Below, piece after piece: positions 39,201 to 51,450 of a stretch of 64,000 nucleotides of DNA. The position numbers and the translations under genes are program-made. Source of the stretch: Gibbula magus. Lineage: Eukaryota; Mollusca; Gastropoda; Trochida; Trochidae. Each line of letters begins with the position of its first letter. Within the stretch, counting starts at the first letter, position 1. The notes under the pieces are model-generated. The model searched no databases and was not told the origin of the DNA. It saw nothing but the letters and a program-made list of their open reading frames with translations. Location: assembly GCA_936450465.1 (NCBI GenBank), contig OW388293.1, positions 23,957,860 to 24,021,859 on the forward strand, read 5' to 3'.

Positions 39201-42200
39201 CGGCATGTTCGATGGATTTGGGAGATGTGATATCGGCAGATTGGCTGGAGTTGGAAGATGTGGTATCGGCAGGTTGGCTGGAGTTGGGAGATGTGATATC
39301 GGCAGATTGGCTTGAGTTGGGAGATGTGGTATCGGCAGATTGGATGGAGTTGGGAGATGTGATATCGGCAGATTGGCTTGAGTTGGGAGATGTGATATCG
39401 GCAGGTTGGATGGAGTTGGGAGATGTGATATCGGCATGTTGGATGGAGTTGGGAGATGTGATATCGGCAGATTGGCTTGAGTTGGAAGATGTGATATCGG
39501 CAGATTGGCTGGAGTTGGGAGATATGATATCGGCAGGTTGGCTTGAGTTGGAAGATGTGATATCGGCATGTTGGATGGAGTTGGGAGATGTGATATCGGC
39601 AGATTGGCTGGAGTTGGGGGATGTGATAACGGCAAGTTGGATGGAGTTGGGAGATGTGATATTGGCAAGTTGGCTGGAGTTGGGAGATGTGATATCGGCA
39701 TGTTGGATGGAGTTGGGAGATGTGATATCGGCAGATTGGCTCGATTTGGGTGAAGTGATATCGGCAGGTTGGCTGGAGTTTGTGATGTGATATCGGCAGG
39801 TTGGCTTTAGTTGGGAGATGTGATATCGGCAGATTGGCTGGAGTTGGGTGATGTAATATCGGCATGTTGGATGGAGTTTGGAGATGTGATATCGGCATGT
39901 TGGATGGAGTTGGGAGATGTGATATCGGCAGGTTGGCTTGAGTTGGGAGATGAGATATCGACAGGTTGACTGGAGTTGAGAGATGTAATATCGGCATGTT
40001 GGCTTGAGTTGGGAGATGTGGTATCGACAGGTTGGATAGAGTTGGGAGATGTGATATCGGCAGATTGGCTGGAGTTGGGGGATGTGATATCGACAGGTTG
40101 TCTGGAGTTGGAAGATGTGATATCGGCAGGTTGGCTTGAGTTGGGAGATATGATATCGACAGGTTGACTGGAGTTGGGAGATGTGATATCGGCAGGTTGG
40201 CTGGAGTTGGGAGATGTGATATCGGCAGATTGGCTGGAGTTGGGGGATGTGATATCGACAGGTTGTCTTGAGTTGGGAGATGTGATATCGGCAGATTGGC
40301 TTGAGTTGGGAGATGTGATATCGGCAGGTTGGCTTGAGTTGGGTGAAGTGATATCGGCAGGTTGGCTGGAGTTTGTGATGTGATATCGGCAGATTGGCTT
40401 GAGTTGGGAGATGTGGTATCGACAGGTTGGCTGGAGTTGGGAGATGTGATATCGACAGATTGGCTTGAGTTGGGAGATATGATATCGGCAGGTTGGTTAG
40501 AGTTGGGAGATATGATATCGGCAGGTTGGCTGGAGTTGGGAGATATGATATCGGCAGGTTGGCATGAGTTTGGAGATGTGGTATTGACAGGTTGGCGGAA
40601 GTTGGAAGATGTGGTATCGGCAGGTTGGCTGGAGTTGGGAGATGTGATATCGGCAGATTGGCTGGAGTTGGGTGATGTGATAACGGCAGGTTGTCTGTAG
40701 TTGGGAGATGTAATATCGGCATGTTGGATGGAGTTGGGATATGTGATATCGGCAAATTGGCTTGAGTTGGGAGATATGATATCGGCAGGTTGTCTGGAGA
40801 TGGGAGATATAATATCGGCATGTTGGATGGAGTTGGGAGATGTGATATCGGCATGTTGGATGGAGTTGGGAGATGTAATATCGGCAAGTTGGCTTGAGTT
40901 GGGTGATGTGATAACGGCAAGTTGGATGGAGTTGGGAGATGTGATATTGGCAAGTTGGCTGGAGTTGGGAGATGTGATATCGGCAAGTTGGTTGGAGTTG
41001 GGAGATGTGATATCGGCAGATTGGATGGAGTTGGGTGATGTGATAACCGCAGGTTGTCTGTAGTTGGGAGATGTAATATCGGCATGTTGGGTGGAGTTGG
41101 GTGATGTGATAACCGCAGGTTGTCTGTAGTTGGGAGATGTAATATCGGCATGTTGGGTGGAGTTGGGATATGTGATATCGGCAGATTGGCTTGAGTTGGG
41201 AGATATGATATCGGCAGGTTGTCAGGAGATGGGAGATATAATATCGGCATGTTGGATGGAGTTGGGAGATGTTATATCGGCAGATAGGCTTGAGTTGGGA
41301 GATGTGGTATCGGCAGATTGGCTGGAGTTGGGTGATGTGATATCGGCAGGTTGGCTGGAGTTGGGAGATGTGATATCGGCAGGTTGGCTTGAGTTTGGGG
41401 ATGTGATAACGGAAGGTTTGATGGATTTGGGATATGTGATATTCGGCAGATTGGCTTGAGTTGGGAGATATGATATCGGCAGGTTGTCTAGAGATGGGAG
41501 ATGCAATATCGGCATGTTGGATGGAGTTGGGAGATGTGATATCGGCAGATTGGCTTGAGTTGGTAGATGTGATATCGGCAGATTGGCTTGAGTTGGGAGA
41601 TGTGGTATCGACAGGTTGGCTGGAGTTGGGAGATGTGATATCGGCAGATTGGCTTGAGTTGGGAGATGTGATATCGGCAGGTTGGCTGGAGTTGGGAGAT
41701 GTGATATCGGCAGGTTGGCTGGAGTTGGGAGATGTGATATCGGCAGATTGGCTGGAGTTGGGTGATTTGATAACGGCAGGTTGTCTGGAGTTGGGAGATG
41801 TGATATCGGCATGTTGGATGGAGTTGGGAGATGTGATATCGGCAGATTGGCTCGATTTGGGTGAAGTGATATCGGCAGGTTGGCTGGAGTTTGTGATGTG
41901 ATATCGGCAGGTTGGCTTTAGTTGGGAGATGTGATATCGGCAGATTGGCTTGAGTTGGGAGATGAGATATCGGCAGGTTGACTGGAGTTGAGAGATGTAA
42001 TATCGGCATGTTGGATGGATTTGGGATATGTGATATCGGCAGATTGGCTTGAGTTGGGAGATATGATTTCGGCAGTTTGTCTAGAGATGGGAGATGCAAT
42101 ATCGGCATGTTGGATGGAGTTGGGAGATGTGATATCGGCAGATTGGCTTGAGTTGCGAGATGTGGTATCGGCAGATTGGCTGGAGTTGGGTGATGTAATA

Positions 42201-45200
42201 TCGGCATGTTGGATGGAGTTGGGAGATGTGATATCGGCATGTTGGATGGAGTTGGGAGATGTGATATCGGCAGGTTGGCTTGAGTTGGGAGATGAGATAT
42301 CGACAGGTTGACTGGAGTTGAGAGATGTAATATCGGCATGTTGGCTTGAGTTGGGAGATGTGGTATCGACAGGTTGGCTGGAGTTGGGAGATGTGATATC
42401 GGCAGATTGGCTTGAGTTGGGAGATGTGATATCGGCAGGTTGGCTTGAGTTGGGAGATGAGATATCGGCAGGTTGACTGGAGTTGAGAGATGTAATATCC
42501 GCATGTTGGATGGATTTGGGATATGTGATATCGGCAGATTGGCGTGAGTTTGGAGATATGATATCGGCAGGTTGTCTAGAGATGGGAGATGTAATATCGG
42601 CATGTTCGATGGATTTGGGAGATGTGATATCGGCAGATTGGCTGGAGTTGGAAGATGTGGTATCGGCAGGTTGGCTGGAGTTGGGAGATGTGATATCGGC
42701 AGATTGGCTTGAGTTGGGAGATGTGGTATCGGCAGATTGGATGGAGTTTGGAGATGTGATATCGGCAGATTGGCTTGAGTTGGGAGATGTGATATCGGCA
42801 GGTTGGATGGAGTTGGGAGATGTGATATCGGCATGTTGGATGGAGTTGGGAGATGTGATATCGGCAGATTGGCTTGAGTTGGAAGATGTGATATCGGCAG
42901 ATTGGCTGGAGTTGGGAGATATGATATCGGCAGGTTGGCTTGAGTTGGAAGATGTGATATCGGCATGTTGGATGGAGTTGGGAGATGTGATATCGGCAGA
43001 TTGGCTGGAGTTGGGGGATGTGATAACGGCAAGTTGGATGGAGTTGGGAGATGTGATATTGGCAAGTTGGCTGGAGTTGGGAGATGTGATATCGGCATGT
43101 TGGATGGAGTTGGGAGATGTGATATCGGCAGATTGGCTCGATTTGGGTGAAGTGATATCGGCAGGTTGGCTGGAGTTTGTGATGTGATATCGGCAGGTTG
43201 GCTTTAGTTGGGAGATGTGATATCGGCAGATTGGCTGGAGTTGGGTGATGTAATATCGGCATGTTGGATGGAGTTGGGAGATGTGATATCGGCATGTTGG
43301 ATGGAGTTGGGAGATGTGATATCGGCAGGTTGGCTTGAGTTGGGAGATGAGATATCGACAGGTTGACTGGAGTTGAGAGATGTAATATCGGCATGTTGGC
43401 TTGAGTTGGGAGATGTGATATCGGCAGATTGGCTTGAGTTGGGAGATGTGGTATCGACAGGTTGGCTGGAGTTGGGAGATGTGATATTGGCAGATTGGCT
43501 TGAGTTGGGAGATGTGATATCGGCAGGTTGGCTTGAGTTGGGAAATGAGATATCGGCAGGTTGACTGGAGTTGAGAGATGTAATATCCGCATGTTGGATG
43601 GATTTGGGATATGTGATATCGGCAGATTGGCTTGAGTTTGGAGATATGATATCGGCAGGTTGTCTAGAGATGGGAGATGTAATATCGGCATGTTCGATGG
43701 ATTTGGGAGATGTGATATCGGCAGATTGGCTGGAGTTGGAAGATGTGGTATCGGCAGGTTGGTTGGAGTTGGGAGATGTGATATCGGCAGATTGGCTTGA
43801 GTTGGGAGATGTGGTATCGGCAGATTGGATGGAGTTTGGAAAAGTGATATCGGCAGATTGGTTTGAGTTGGGAGATGTGATATCGGCAGGTTGGATGGAG
43901 TTGGGAGATGTGATATCGGCATGTTGGATGGAGTTGGGAGATGTGATATCGGCAGATTGGCTGGAGTTGGGAGATATGATATCGGCAGGTTGGCTTGAGT
44001 TGGAAGATGTGATATCGGCATGTTGGATGGAGTTGGGAGATGTGATATCGGCAGATTGGCTGGAGTTGGGGGATGTGATATCGACAGGTTGTCTGGAGTT
44101 GGAAGATGTGATATCGGCAGGTTGGCTTGAGTTGGGAGATATGATATCGACAGGTTGACTGGAGTTGGGAGATGTGATATCGGCAGGTTGGCTGGAGTTG
44201 GGTGAAGTGATATCGGCAGGTTGGCTGGAGTTTGTGATGTGATATCGGCAGATTGGCTTGAGTTGGGAGATGTGGTATCGACAGGTTGGCTTGAGTTGGG
44301 AGATGTGATATCGACAGATTGGCTTGAGTTGGGAGATATGATATCGGCAGGTTGGTTAGAGTTGGGAGATATGATATCGGCAGGTTGGCTGGAGTTGGGA
44401 GATATGATATCGGCAGGTTGGCTTGAGTTGGGAGATGTGGTATTGACAGGTTGGCGGAAGTTGGAAGATGTGGTATCGGCAGGTTGGCTGGAGTTGGGAG
44501 ATGTGATATCGGCAGATTGGCTGGAGTTGGGTGATGTGATAACGGCAGGTTGGCTGTAGTTGGGAGATGTAATATCGGCATGTTGGATGGAGTTGGGATA
44601 TGTGATATCGGCAAATTGGCTTGAGTTGGGAGATATGATATCGGCAGGTTGTCTGGAGATGGGAGATATAATATCGGCATGTTGGATGGAGTTGGGAGAT
44701 GTGATATCGGCATGTTGGATGGAGTTGGGAGATGTAATATCGGCAAGTTGGCTTGAGTTGGGTGATGTGATAACCGCAGGTTGTCTGTAGTTGGGAGATG
44801 TAATATCGGCATGTTGGGTGGAGTTGGGTGATGTGATAACCGCAGGTTGTCTGTAGTTGGGAGATGTAATATCGGCATGTTGGGTGGAGTTGGGATATGT
44901 GATATCGGCAGATTGGCTTGAGTTGGGAGATTTGATGTCGGCAGGTTGTCAGGAGATTTGAGATATAATATCGGCATGTTGGATGGAGTTGGGAGATGTT
45001 ATATCGGCAGATAGGCTTGAGTTGGGAGATGTGGTATCGGCAGATTGGCTGGAGTTGGGTGATGTGATATCGGCAGGTTGGCTGGAGTTGGGAGATGTGA
45101 TATCGGCAGGTTGGCTGGAGTTTGGGGATGTGATAACGGAAGGTTTGATGGATTTGGGATATGTGATATTCGGCAGATTGGCTTGAGTTGGGAGATATGA

Positions 45201-48100
45201 TATCGGCAGGTTGTCTAGAGATGGGAGATGCAATATCGGCATGTTGGATGGAGTTGGGAGATGTGATATCGGCAGATTGGCTTGAGTTGGTAGATGTGAT
45301 ATCGGCAGATTGGCTTGAGTTGGGAGATGTGGTATCGACAGGTTGGCTGGGCTTGGGAGATGTGATATCGGCAGATTGGCTTGAGTTGGGAGATGTGATA
45401 TCGGCAGGTTGGCTGGAGTTGGGAGATGTGATATCGGCAGGTTGGCTGGAGTTGGGAGATGTGATATCGGCAGATTGGCTGGAGTTGGGTGATTTGATAA
45501 CGGCAGGTTGTCTGGAGTTGGGAGATGTGATATCGGCATGTTGGATGGAGTTGGGAGATGTGATATCGGCAGATTGGCTCGATTTGGGTGAAGTGATATC
45601 GGCAGGTTGGCTGGAGTTTGTGATGTGATATCGGCAGGTTGGCTTTAGTTGGGAGATGTGATATCGGCAGATTGGCTTGAGTTGGGAGATGAGATATCGG
45701 CAGGTTGACTGGAGTTGAGAGATGTAATATCGGCATGTTGGATGGATTTGGGATATGTGATATCGGCAGATTGGCTTGAGTTGGGAGATATGATTTCGGC
45801 AGGTTGTCTAGAGATGGGAGATGCAATATCGGCATGTTGGATGGAGTTGGGAGATGTGATATCGGCAGATTGGCTTGAGTTGCGAGATGTGGTATCGGCA
45901 GATTGGCTGGAGTTGGGTGATGTAATATCGGCATGTTGGATGGAGTTGGGAGATGTGATATCGGCATGTTGGATGGAGTTGGGAGATGTGATATCGGCAG
46001 GTTGGCTTGAGTTGGGAGATGAGATATCGACAGGTTGACTGGAGTTGAGAGATGTAATATCGGCATGTTGGCTTGAGTTGGGAGATGTGGTATCGACAGG
46101 TTGGCTGGAGTTGGGAGATGTGATATCGGCAGATTGGCTTGAGTTGGGAGATGTGATATCGGCAGGTTGGCGTGAGTTGGGAGATGAGATATCGGCAGGT
46201 TGACTGGAGTTGAGAGATGTAATATCCGCATGTTGGATGGATTTGGGATATGTGATATCGGCAGATTGGCGTGAGTTTGGAGATATGATATCGGCAGGTT
46301 GTCTAGAGATGGGAGATGTAATATCGGCATGTTCGATGGATTTGGGAGATGTGATATCGGCAGGTTGTCTAGAGATGGGAGATGCAATATCGGCATGTTG
46401 GATGGAGTTGGGAGATGTGATATCGGCAGATTGGCTTGAGTTGGTAGATGTGATATCGGCAGATTGGCTTGAGTTGGGAGATGTGGTATCGACAGGTTGG
46501 CTGGGCTTGGGAGATGTGATATCGGCAGATTGGCTTGAGTTGGGAGATGTGATATCGGCAGGTTGGCTGGAGTTGGGAGATGTGATATCGGCAGGTTGGC
46601 TGGAGTTGGGAGATGTGATATCGGCAGATTGGCTGGAGTTGGGTGATTTGATAACGGCAGGTTGTCTGGAGTTGGGAGATGTGATATCGGCATGTTGGAT
46701 GGAGTTGGGAGATGTGATATCGGCAGATTGGCTCGATTTGGGTGAAGTGATATCGGCAGGTTGGCTGGAGTTTGTGATGTGATATCGGCAGGTTGGCTTT
46801 AGTTGGGAGATGTGATATCGGCAGATTGGCTTGAGTTGGGAGATGAGATATCGGCAGGTTGACTGGAGTTGAGAGATGTAATATCGGCATGTTGGATGGA
46901 TTTGGGATATGTGATATCGGCAGATTGGCTTGAGTTGGGAGATATGATTTCGGCAGGTTGTCTAGAGATGGGAGATGCAATATCGGCATGTTGGATGGAG
47001 TTGGGAGATGTGATATCGGCAGATTGGCTTGAGTTGCGAGATGTGGTATCGGCAGATTGGCTGGAGTTGGGTGATGTAATATCGGCATGTTGGATGGAGT
47101 TGGGAGATGTGATATCGGCATGTTGGATGGAGTTGGGAGATGTGATATCGGCAGGTTGGCTTGAGTTGGGAGATGAGATATCGACAGGTTGACTGGAGTT
47201 GAGAGATGTAATATCGGCATGTTGGCTTGAGTTGGGAGATGTGGTATCGACAGGTTGTCTGGAGTTGGGAGATGTGATATCGGCAGATTGGCTTGAGTTG
47301 GGAGATGTGATATCGGCAGGTTGGCGTGAGTTGGGAGATGAGATATCGGCAGGTTGACTGGAGTTGAGAGATGTAATATCCGCATGTTGGATGGATTTGG
47401 GATATGTGATATCGGCAGATTGGCGTGAGTTTGGAGATATGATATCGGCAGGTTGTCTAGAGATGGGAGATGTAATATCGGCATGTTCGATGGATTTGGG
47501 AGATGTGATATCGGCAGATTGGCTGGAGTAGGAAGATGTGGTATCGGCAGGTTGGCTGGAGTTGGGAGATGTGATATCGGCAGATTGGCTTGAGTTGGGA
47601 GATGTGGTATCGGCAGATTGGATGGAGTTTGGAGATGTGATATCGGCAGATTGGCTTGAGTTGGGAGATGTGATATCGGCAGGTTGGATGGAGTTGGGAG
47701 ATGTGATATCGGCATGTTGGATGGAGTTGGGAGATGTGATATCGGCAGATTGGCTTGAGTTGGAAGATGTGATATCGGCAGATTGGCTGGAGTTGGGAGA
47801 TATGATATCGGCAGGTTGGCTTGAGTTGGAAGATGTGATATCGGCATGTTGGATGGAGTTGGGAGATGTGATATCGGCAGATTGGCTGGAGTTGGGGGAT
47901 GTGATATCGACAGGTTGTCTGGAGTTTGAAGATGTGATATCGGCAGGTTGGCTTGAGTTGGGAGATATGATATCGACAGGTTGACTGGAGTTGGGAGATG
48001 TGATATCGGCAGGTTGGCTGGAGTTGGGAGATGTGATATCGGCAGATTGGCTGGAGTTGGGGGATGTGATATCGACAGGTTGTCTTGAGTTGGGAGATAT
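33300..48100 (+). repeat. ~3.4-3.7 kb and shorter higher-order repeats at the right end of the array
   Basis: A block starting GAGAGATGTAATATCGGC recurs at 33,842, 34,699, 37,174, 37,866, 38,591, 41,988, 45,715 and 46,869. The steps 38,591 to 41,988 (3,397 bp), 41,988 to 45,715 (3,727 bp) and 45,715 to 46,869 (1,154 bp) each carry long identical stretches. A fixed 495-bp (15-unit) spacing to a variant block is kept at 26,652/27,147, 29,654/30,149, 38,591/39,086, 41,988/42,483 and 45,715/46,210. Boundaries are approximate. Confidence 0.75.
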
Positions 48101-48503
48101 GATATCGACAGGTTGACTGGAGTTGGAAGATGTGATATCGGCATGTTGGATGGAGTTGGGAGATGTGATATCGGCAGATTGGCTGGAGTTGGGGGATGTG
48201 ATATCGACAGGTTGTCTGGAGTGAGGAGATGTGATATCGGCAGGTTGGCTTGAGTTGGAAGATGTGATATCGGCAGGTTGGCTTGAGTTGGGAGATATGA
48301 TATCGACAGGTTGACTGGAGTTGGGAGATGTGATATCGACAGGTTGGCTGGAGTTGGGAGATGTGATATCGGCAGATTGGCTGGAGTTGGGAGATGTGAT
48401 ATCGGCAGGTTGGCTGAAGTTGGGAGATGTGATATCGACAGGTTGGCTGGAGTTGGGAGATGTGATATCGACAGGTTGGCTGGAGTTGGGAGATGTGATA
48501 TCG

Positions 48504-48848
48504 TTCGACCCTTTAAAAGATTATGTGGTTTAAATATAAATGGGATCATGAAAGAGAAAGGTGACCTGTTCCGTTAAATGTGTGCTTTTCTTCATAATGA
48601 CAAATAAAACACGTATTTATGAAGCAGGCTAAAGATACCATGGCAATAATCTCCAGAAGTGTGGTAAACATGCAAACACATCTAATCATCTTTTGATTAA
48701 CTTCCCTGTGAAATAAACAGTCATCATTAACAACTGTGAACAATATATAGTCCAATTTCGTCCCACAGAGGTTACTTACCTTCAGCTTTCCGATCCTAAC
48801 CTCATACATATTTACATTCCAGTGATTATGTGTATATACATATATATG
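48504..48848. other. Unique right flank of the array
   Basis: The array ends inside a unit at ATATCG|TTCGACCC. The following AT-rich DNA contains, at 48,761-48,792, TCCCACAGAGGTTA followed by sequence similar to the arm of the palindrome at 7,805. A minus-strand frame starting at 48,549 enters the array from this flank; it has no signal peptide or recognisable domain before the repeats. Confidence 0.5.
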
Positions 48849-49230
48849 TTTCATACCCTCATTTGCATAATTTATGAAAATTTTCTTCGTTTTACAACTT
48901 CCCTATTTACACTTTTTGTTCCGCTCATAACTCTGACACTAGTTGTTCAAATTTTACGAAACTTGATATGTACAATCACAATAATGTGTATATCTGCCTT
49001 TTGTATGTTTCATACCCTCATTTGCATAATTTATGCAAATTTTCTCTGTTCTTTTTTTACTTTGCCATTCACACTTTTTGTTTCACTCATAACTCAAACA
49101 CTATTTGTTCAATTGTTTCGAAATTTGGTACATAATCACTATGATGTGTACATCTGCAATGTGTATGTTTCATACCCTCATTTGCATAATTTATGCAAAT
49201 TTTCTCCATTTTTCAACTTTTACTTCTAAA
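48849..49230. repeat. ~160-bp tandem repeat with inverted octamer motifs
   Basis: TTTCATACCCTCATTTGC starts copies at 48,849, 49,008 and 49,168 (periods 159 and 160 bp), the third partial. The head of each copy is a near-palindrome made from ATTTGCAT and ATGCAAAT, the two orientations of the POU/octamer motif; the first copy has one mismatch (ATGAAAAT). The remainder contains CACACTTTTTGTT, CACTCATAACTC and GTACAATCAC-like blocks. The overlapping plus ORFs (48,822-49,323) are repeat translations. Confidence 0.75.
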
Positions 49231-50634
49231 ACATTTTACAAGTGTATCTATGAAGACATAGTTACTATGAAAACACACATTCTCTACTTTCATAGTACTT
49301 CTGTGGTTTGTTCATACATTTGACTAAACATTGATGTCTATTTGCTATTTTGAAACTTTTCTTCTTTGCGGGGGTATATGAGTGAGCTGTGCTCACTAAT
49401 TCTCTTGTTTGTTTTTCTCTTTCTCTTTCGCTCCGTCTGTCCGTCCGTCCATCCGAGGTAAAGGGGACATATTTTGCCAGAAACCGTTTAAGATTAGAAT
49501 AACTCGAGAAAATGAGAAGCTGGCTATAAGTTATTTTAGGAATTGAATGGCATCTGTGCAACGCTTTGATTTCCTAGTCATTTCGTCTGTGCCTCAATAT
49601 AATGCTAGTCCGGGCGATATACTCTTCGAAGTGTAGGGTTTGAAGAAAACGCTACTCCTCGGTCTCTTAGAAAAACTTCAATATACAATAAGCACTCACA
49701 TTTCTAATTTACGTTATCTAAGTTCGATAAAACACTCTAGATCTACCTCGGTTATGCTCAGCATTGAACACCAGAGATAAGAAAGCTGAGCGAATTTTGA
49801 GGTCTTACTTCCCCGAAGCTTTCCAACAGAGGGTTTTCAATCCCAAGCATAACCCTGGATCGTGGTTTATCCTACACCGTGTACCATTATCAAAAAGATG
49901 TTCATGTCTTAAGTGAGTGAGTGATTTATAGTTTAACGCCGCAATATTGCATCCATTACATAATTGCTTAATGTTTTAAATAAGTGTAACAGCAAACACG
50001 AAACTCCACGAACACTCAAAAACAAATTTTATTAAATGCTTGTAAATGCTGCTAAATTAAAGCTTTACAATTTGTCACACATATTTTGTATTTAAAATAA
50101 CTTATCAGGATACAAAGTGTCCCTGATTTAAGCAGTGTCCCAACACTTACACAGAATGTGTTCACAAGTGAGGAGACGCCGACAGGGTATACATGTACAC
50201 ACCATTGAATGACGTGAGTGTGTCCAATAGGAATCGTTGTTGGGTCAGACGCCATACCGGGTAAAACAGGAGAATCATCTATAGCCTGAATATGGTCATG
50301 TATTGTTGTGTTCATATTGATCGCATTGGAACTTCCAACGTTCTTTAATGTAGGATTTTGAATATGTTTATGAAATATGTTTAAAGTTCAAAACTTATTT
50401 AGCTACTGAATCAGCTTTGTCGTCTCGATTCTTTAGAAGAAGCAATACTTCTGTGTTAGGTTAGAGATCAGGGGATCGCCGAACGATGCATATATGTAGG
50501 CATATCGGACCCTTCAAGGTCGATGACCTAAAGTAATGTGGGTGATCGATGCGATTCCATTTGGCACCATACACCTGATAACAGGTAAGAGAATATCGCA
50601 ATGTCGGTACAGAAGTATTAGGTTATAATGTCAT
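49231..50634. other. Non-coding stretch with dispersed-repeat fragments
   Basis: A CCGTCTGTCCGTCCGTCC run at 49,433-49,453 and GTGAGTGAGTGATTTATAG followed by TTTAACGCCGC at 49,914-49,945 are fragments of repeats that I associate with mollusc, especially gastropod, genomes. A minus-strand open frame (about 50,052-50,390) reads through HDHIQAIDDSPVLPGMAS and looks somewhat protein-like, but I recognise no family and no neighbouring exon. Confidence 0.45.
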
Positions 50635-50652
50635 AGCAGTAGTGATAGTAGC

Positions 50653-50688
<36 letters not shown>

Positions 50689-50962
50689 CGTATTGGAAGT
50701 AGTAGTCGTAGTATGGTCGTAGTAGTCGTAGTAGTAGTAGTAGTAGTAGTAATAGTTGTAGTAATATTAATAGTAGTAGAAGTAGTCGTATTGAAAGTAG
50801 TTGTAGTAGTAGTAGTAGAAGTAGTAGTCGTAATAGTAGTAGTGGTCGTATTGGAAGTAATAGTATGAGTAGTAGTAGTAGGAGTAGTAGTAGTAGTAGT
50901 AGTGGAAGTAATAGTAGTAGTAGTAGTAGTAGTGGAAGTAATAGTAGTAGTAGTGGAAGTAA

Positions 50963-50994
<32 letters not shown>

Positions 50995-51052
50995 TTGGAA
51001 GTAATAGTAGTAGTAGCAGTAGTAGTCGTAATAGTAGTAGTAGTGGAAGTAA

Positions 51053-51092
<40 letters not shown>

Positions 51093-51234
51093 ATTGGAAG
51101 TAGTAGTAGTCGTCGTATTGGAAGTACTAGTAGCAGTAGTAGTAGTGGTATTGGAAGTAGTAGTGGTAGTAGTCGTAGTAGTAGTAATAGTAGCAGTAAT
51201 ATTAATAGTAGTAGTAGTCATATTTGAAGTAGTT

Positions 51235-51279
<45 letters not shown>

Positions 51280-51351
51280 ATAGTAGTCGTAACAGTAGGA
51301 GTCGGATTGGAAATAGTAGCATTAGTAGTAGTATTGGAAGTAGTCGTTTTG

Positions 51352-51404
<53 letters not shown>

Positions 51405-51450
51405 TGTTGTTGTTGTTGGTGTTGTTGTTGTTTGTTGTTATTGTAGTAAA
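50635..51450. repeat. ~800-bp AGT trinucleotide repeat with a short TGT tract
   Basis: Imperfect (AGT)n runs from 50,635 to about 51,405. It is interrupted by GGAAGT, CGT, AAT and CATATT variants that themselves recur, and it ends in a (TGT)n tract to about 51,440. The open frames here are poly-Ser, poly-Val or poly-Thr translations of the microsatellite and are not genes. Confidence 0.9.

Larger units (their letters stand above)
10413..48503 (+). repeat. Giant 33-bp minisatellite array (38 kb, ~1,150 units) with higher-order structure
   Basis: The whole interval is a head-to-tail array of 33-bp units; a clean unit lies at 10,515-10,547. Each unit has a TTGGGAGATGT block, an EcoRV palindrome (GATATC) followed by one CpG, and then GGCAGGTTGGCTGG. 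The strand is highly asymmetric (15 G against 3 C per unit). Recurrent variants (GCAGATTGGCTT, GCATGTTGGATGG, GCAGGTTGTCTGTAG, GGTTTGATGGATTTG, GGTTGGCGGAAG, GGTTGACTGGAG) occur in fixed orders that repeat as larger blocks. Units of 32 bp (GAGTTTGTGATGTG) and 34 bp (ATATTCGGC) recur throughout. Five of six frames are open: GDVISAGWLEL and CDIGRLAGVGR on plus; PANLPISHLPT, SQPADITSPNS and QPTCRYHISQL on minus. Minus ORFs reach 1,878 codons (15,229-20,865). I do not annotate them as genes, because their starts are internal ATGs from CATGTT variants and the higher-order duplications keep changing the frame. Confidence 0.95.

Noticed and set aside
10413..48503. CRISPR-like array
   Set aside because: Repeats are directly adjacent with no unique spacers, no cas genes are present, and the setting is eukaryotic.
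10282..48549. Long minus-strand ORFs (up to 1,878 codons) and many plus-strand ORFs as repeat-protein genes
   Set aside because: The 33-bp unit is stop-free in five of six frames, starts are internal variant ATGs, frames change with every higher-order repeat, and no signal peptide, domain or splice structure defines a gene.
50052..50390. Minus-strand frame containing HDHIQAIDDSPVLPGMAS
   Set aside because: It looks somewhat protein-like but has no recognised motif, no convincing acceptor and no partner exon.
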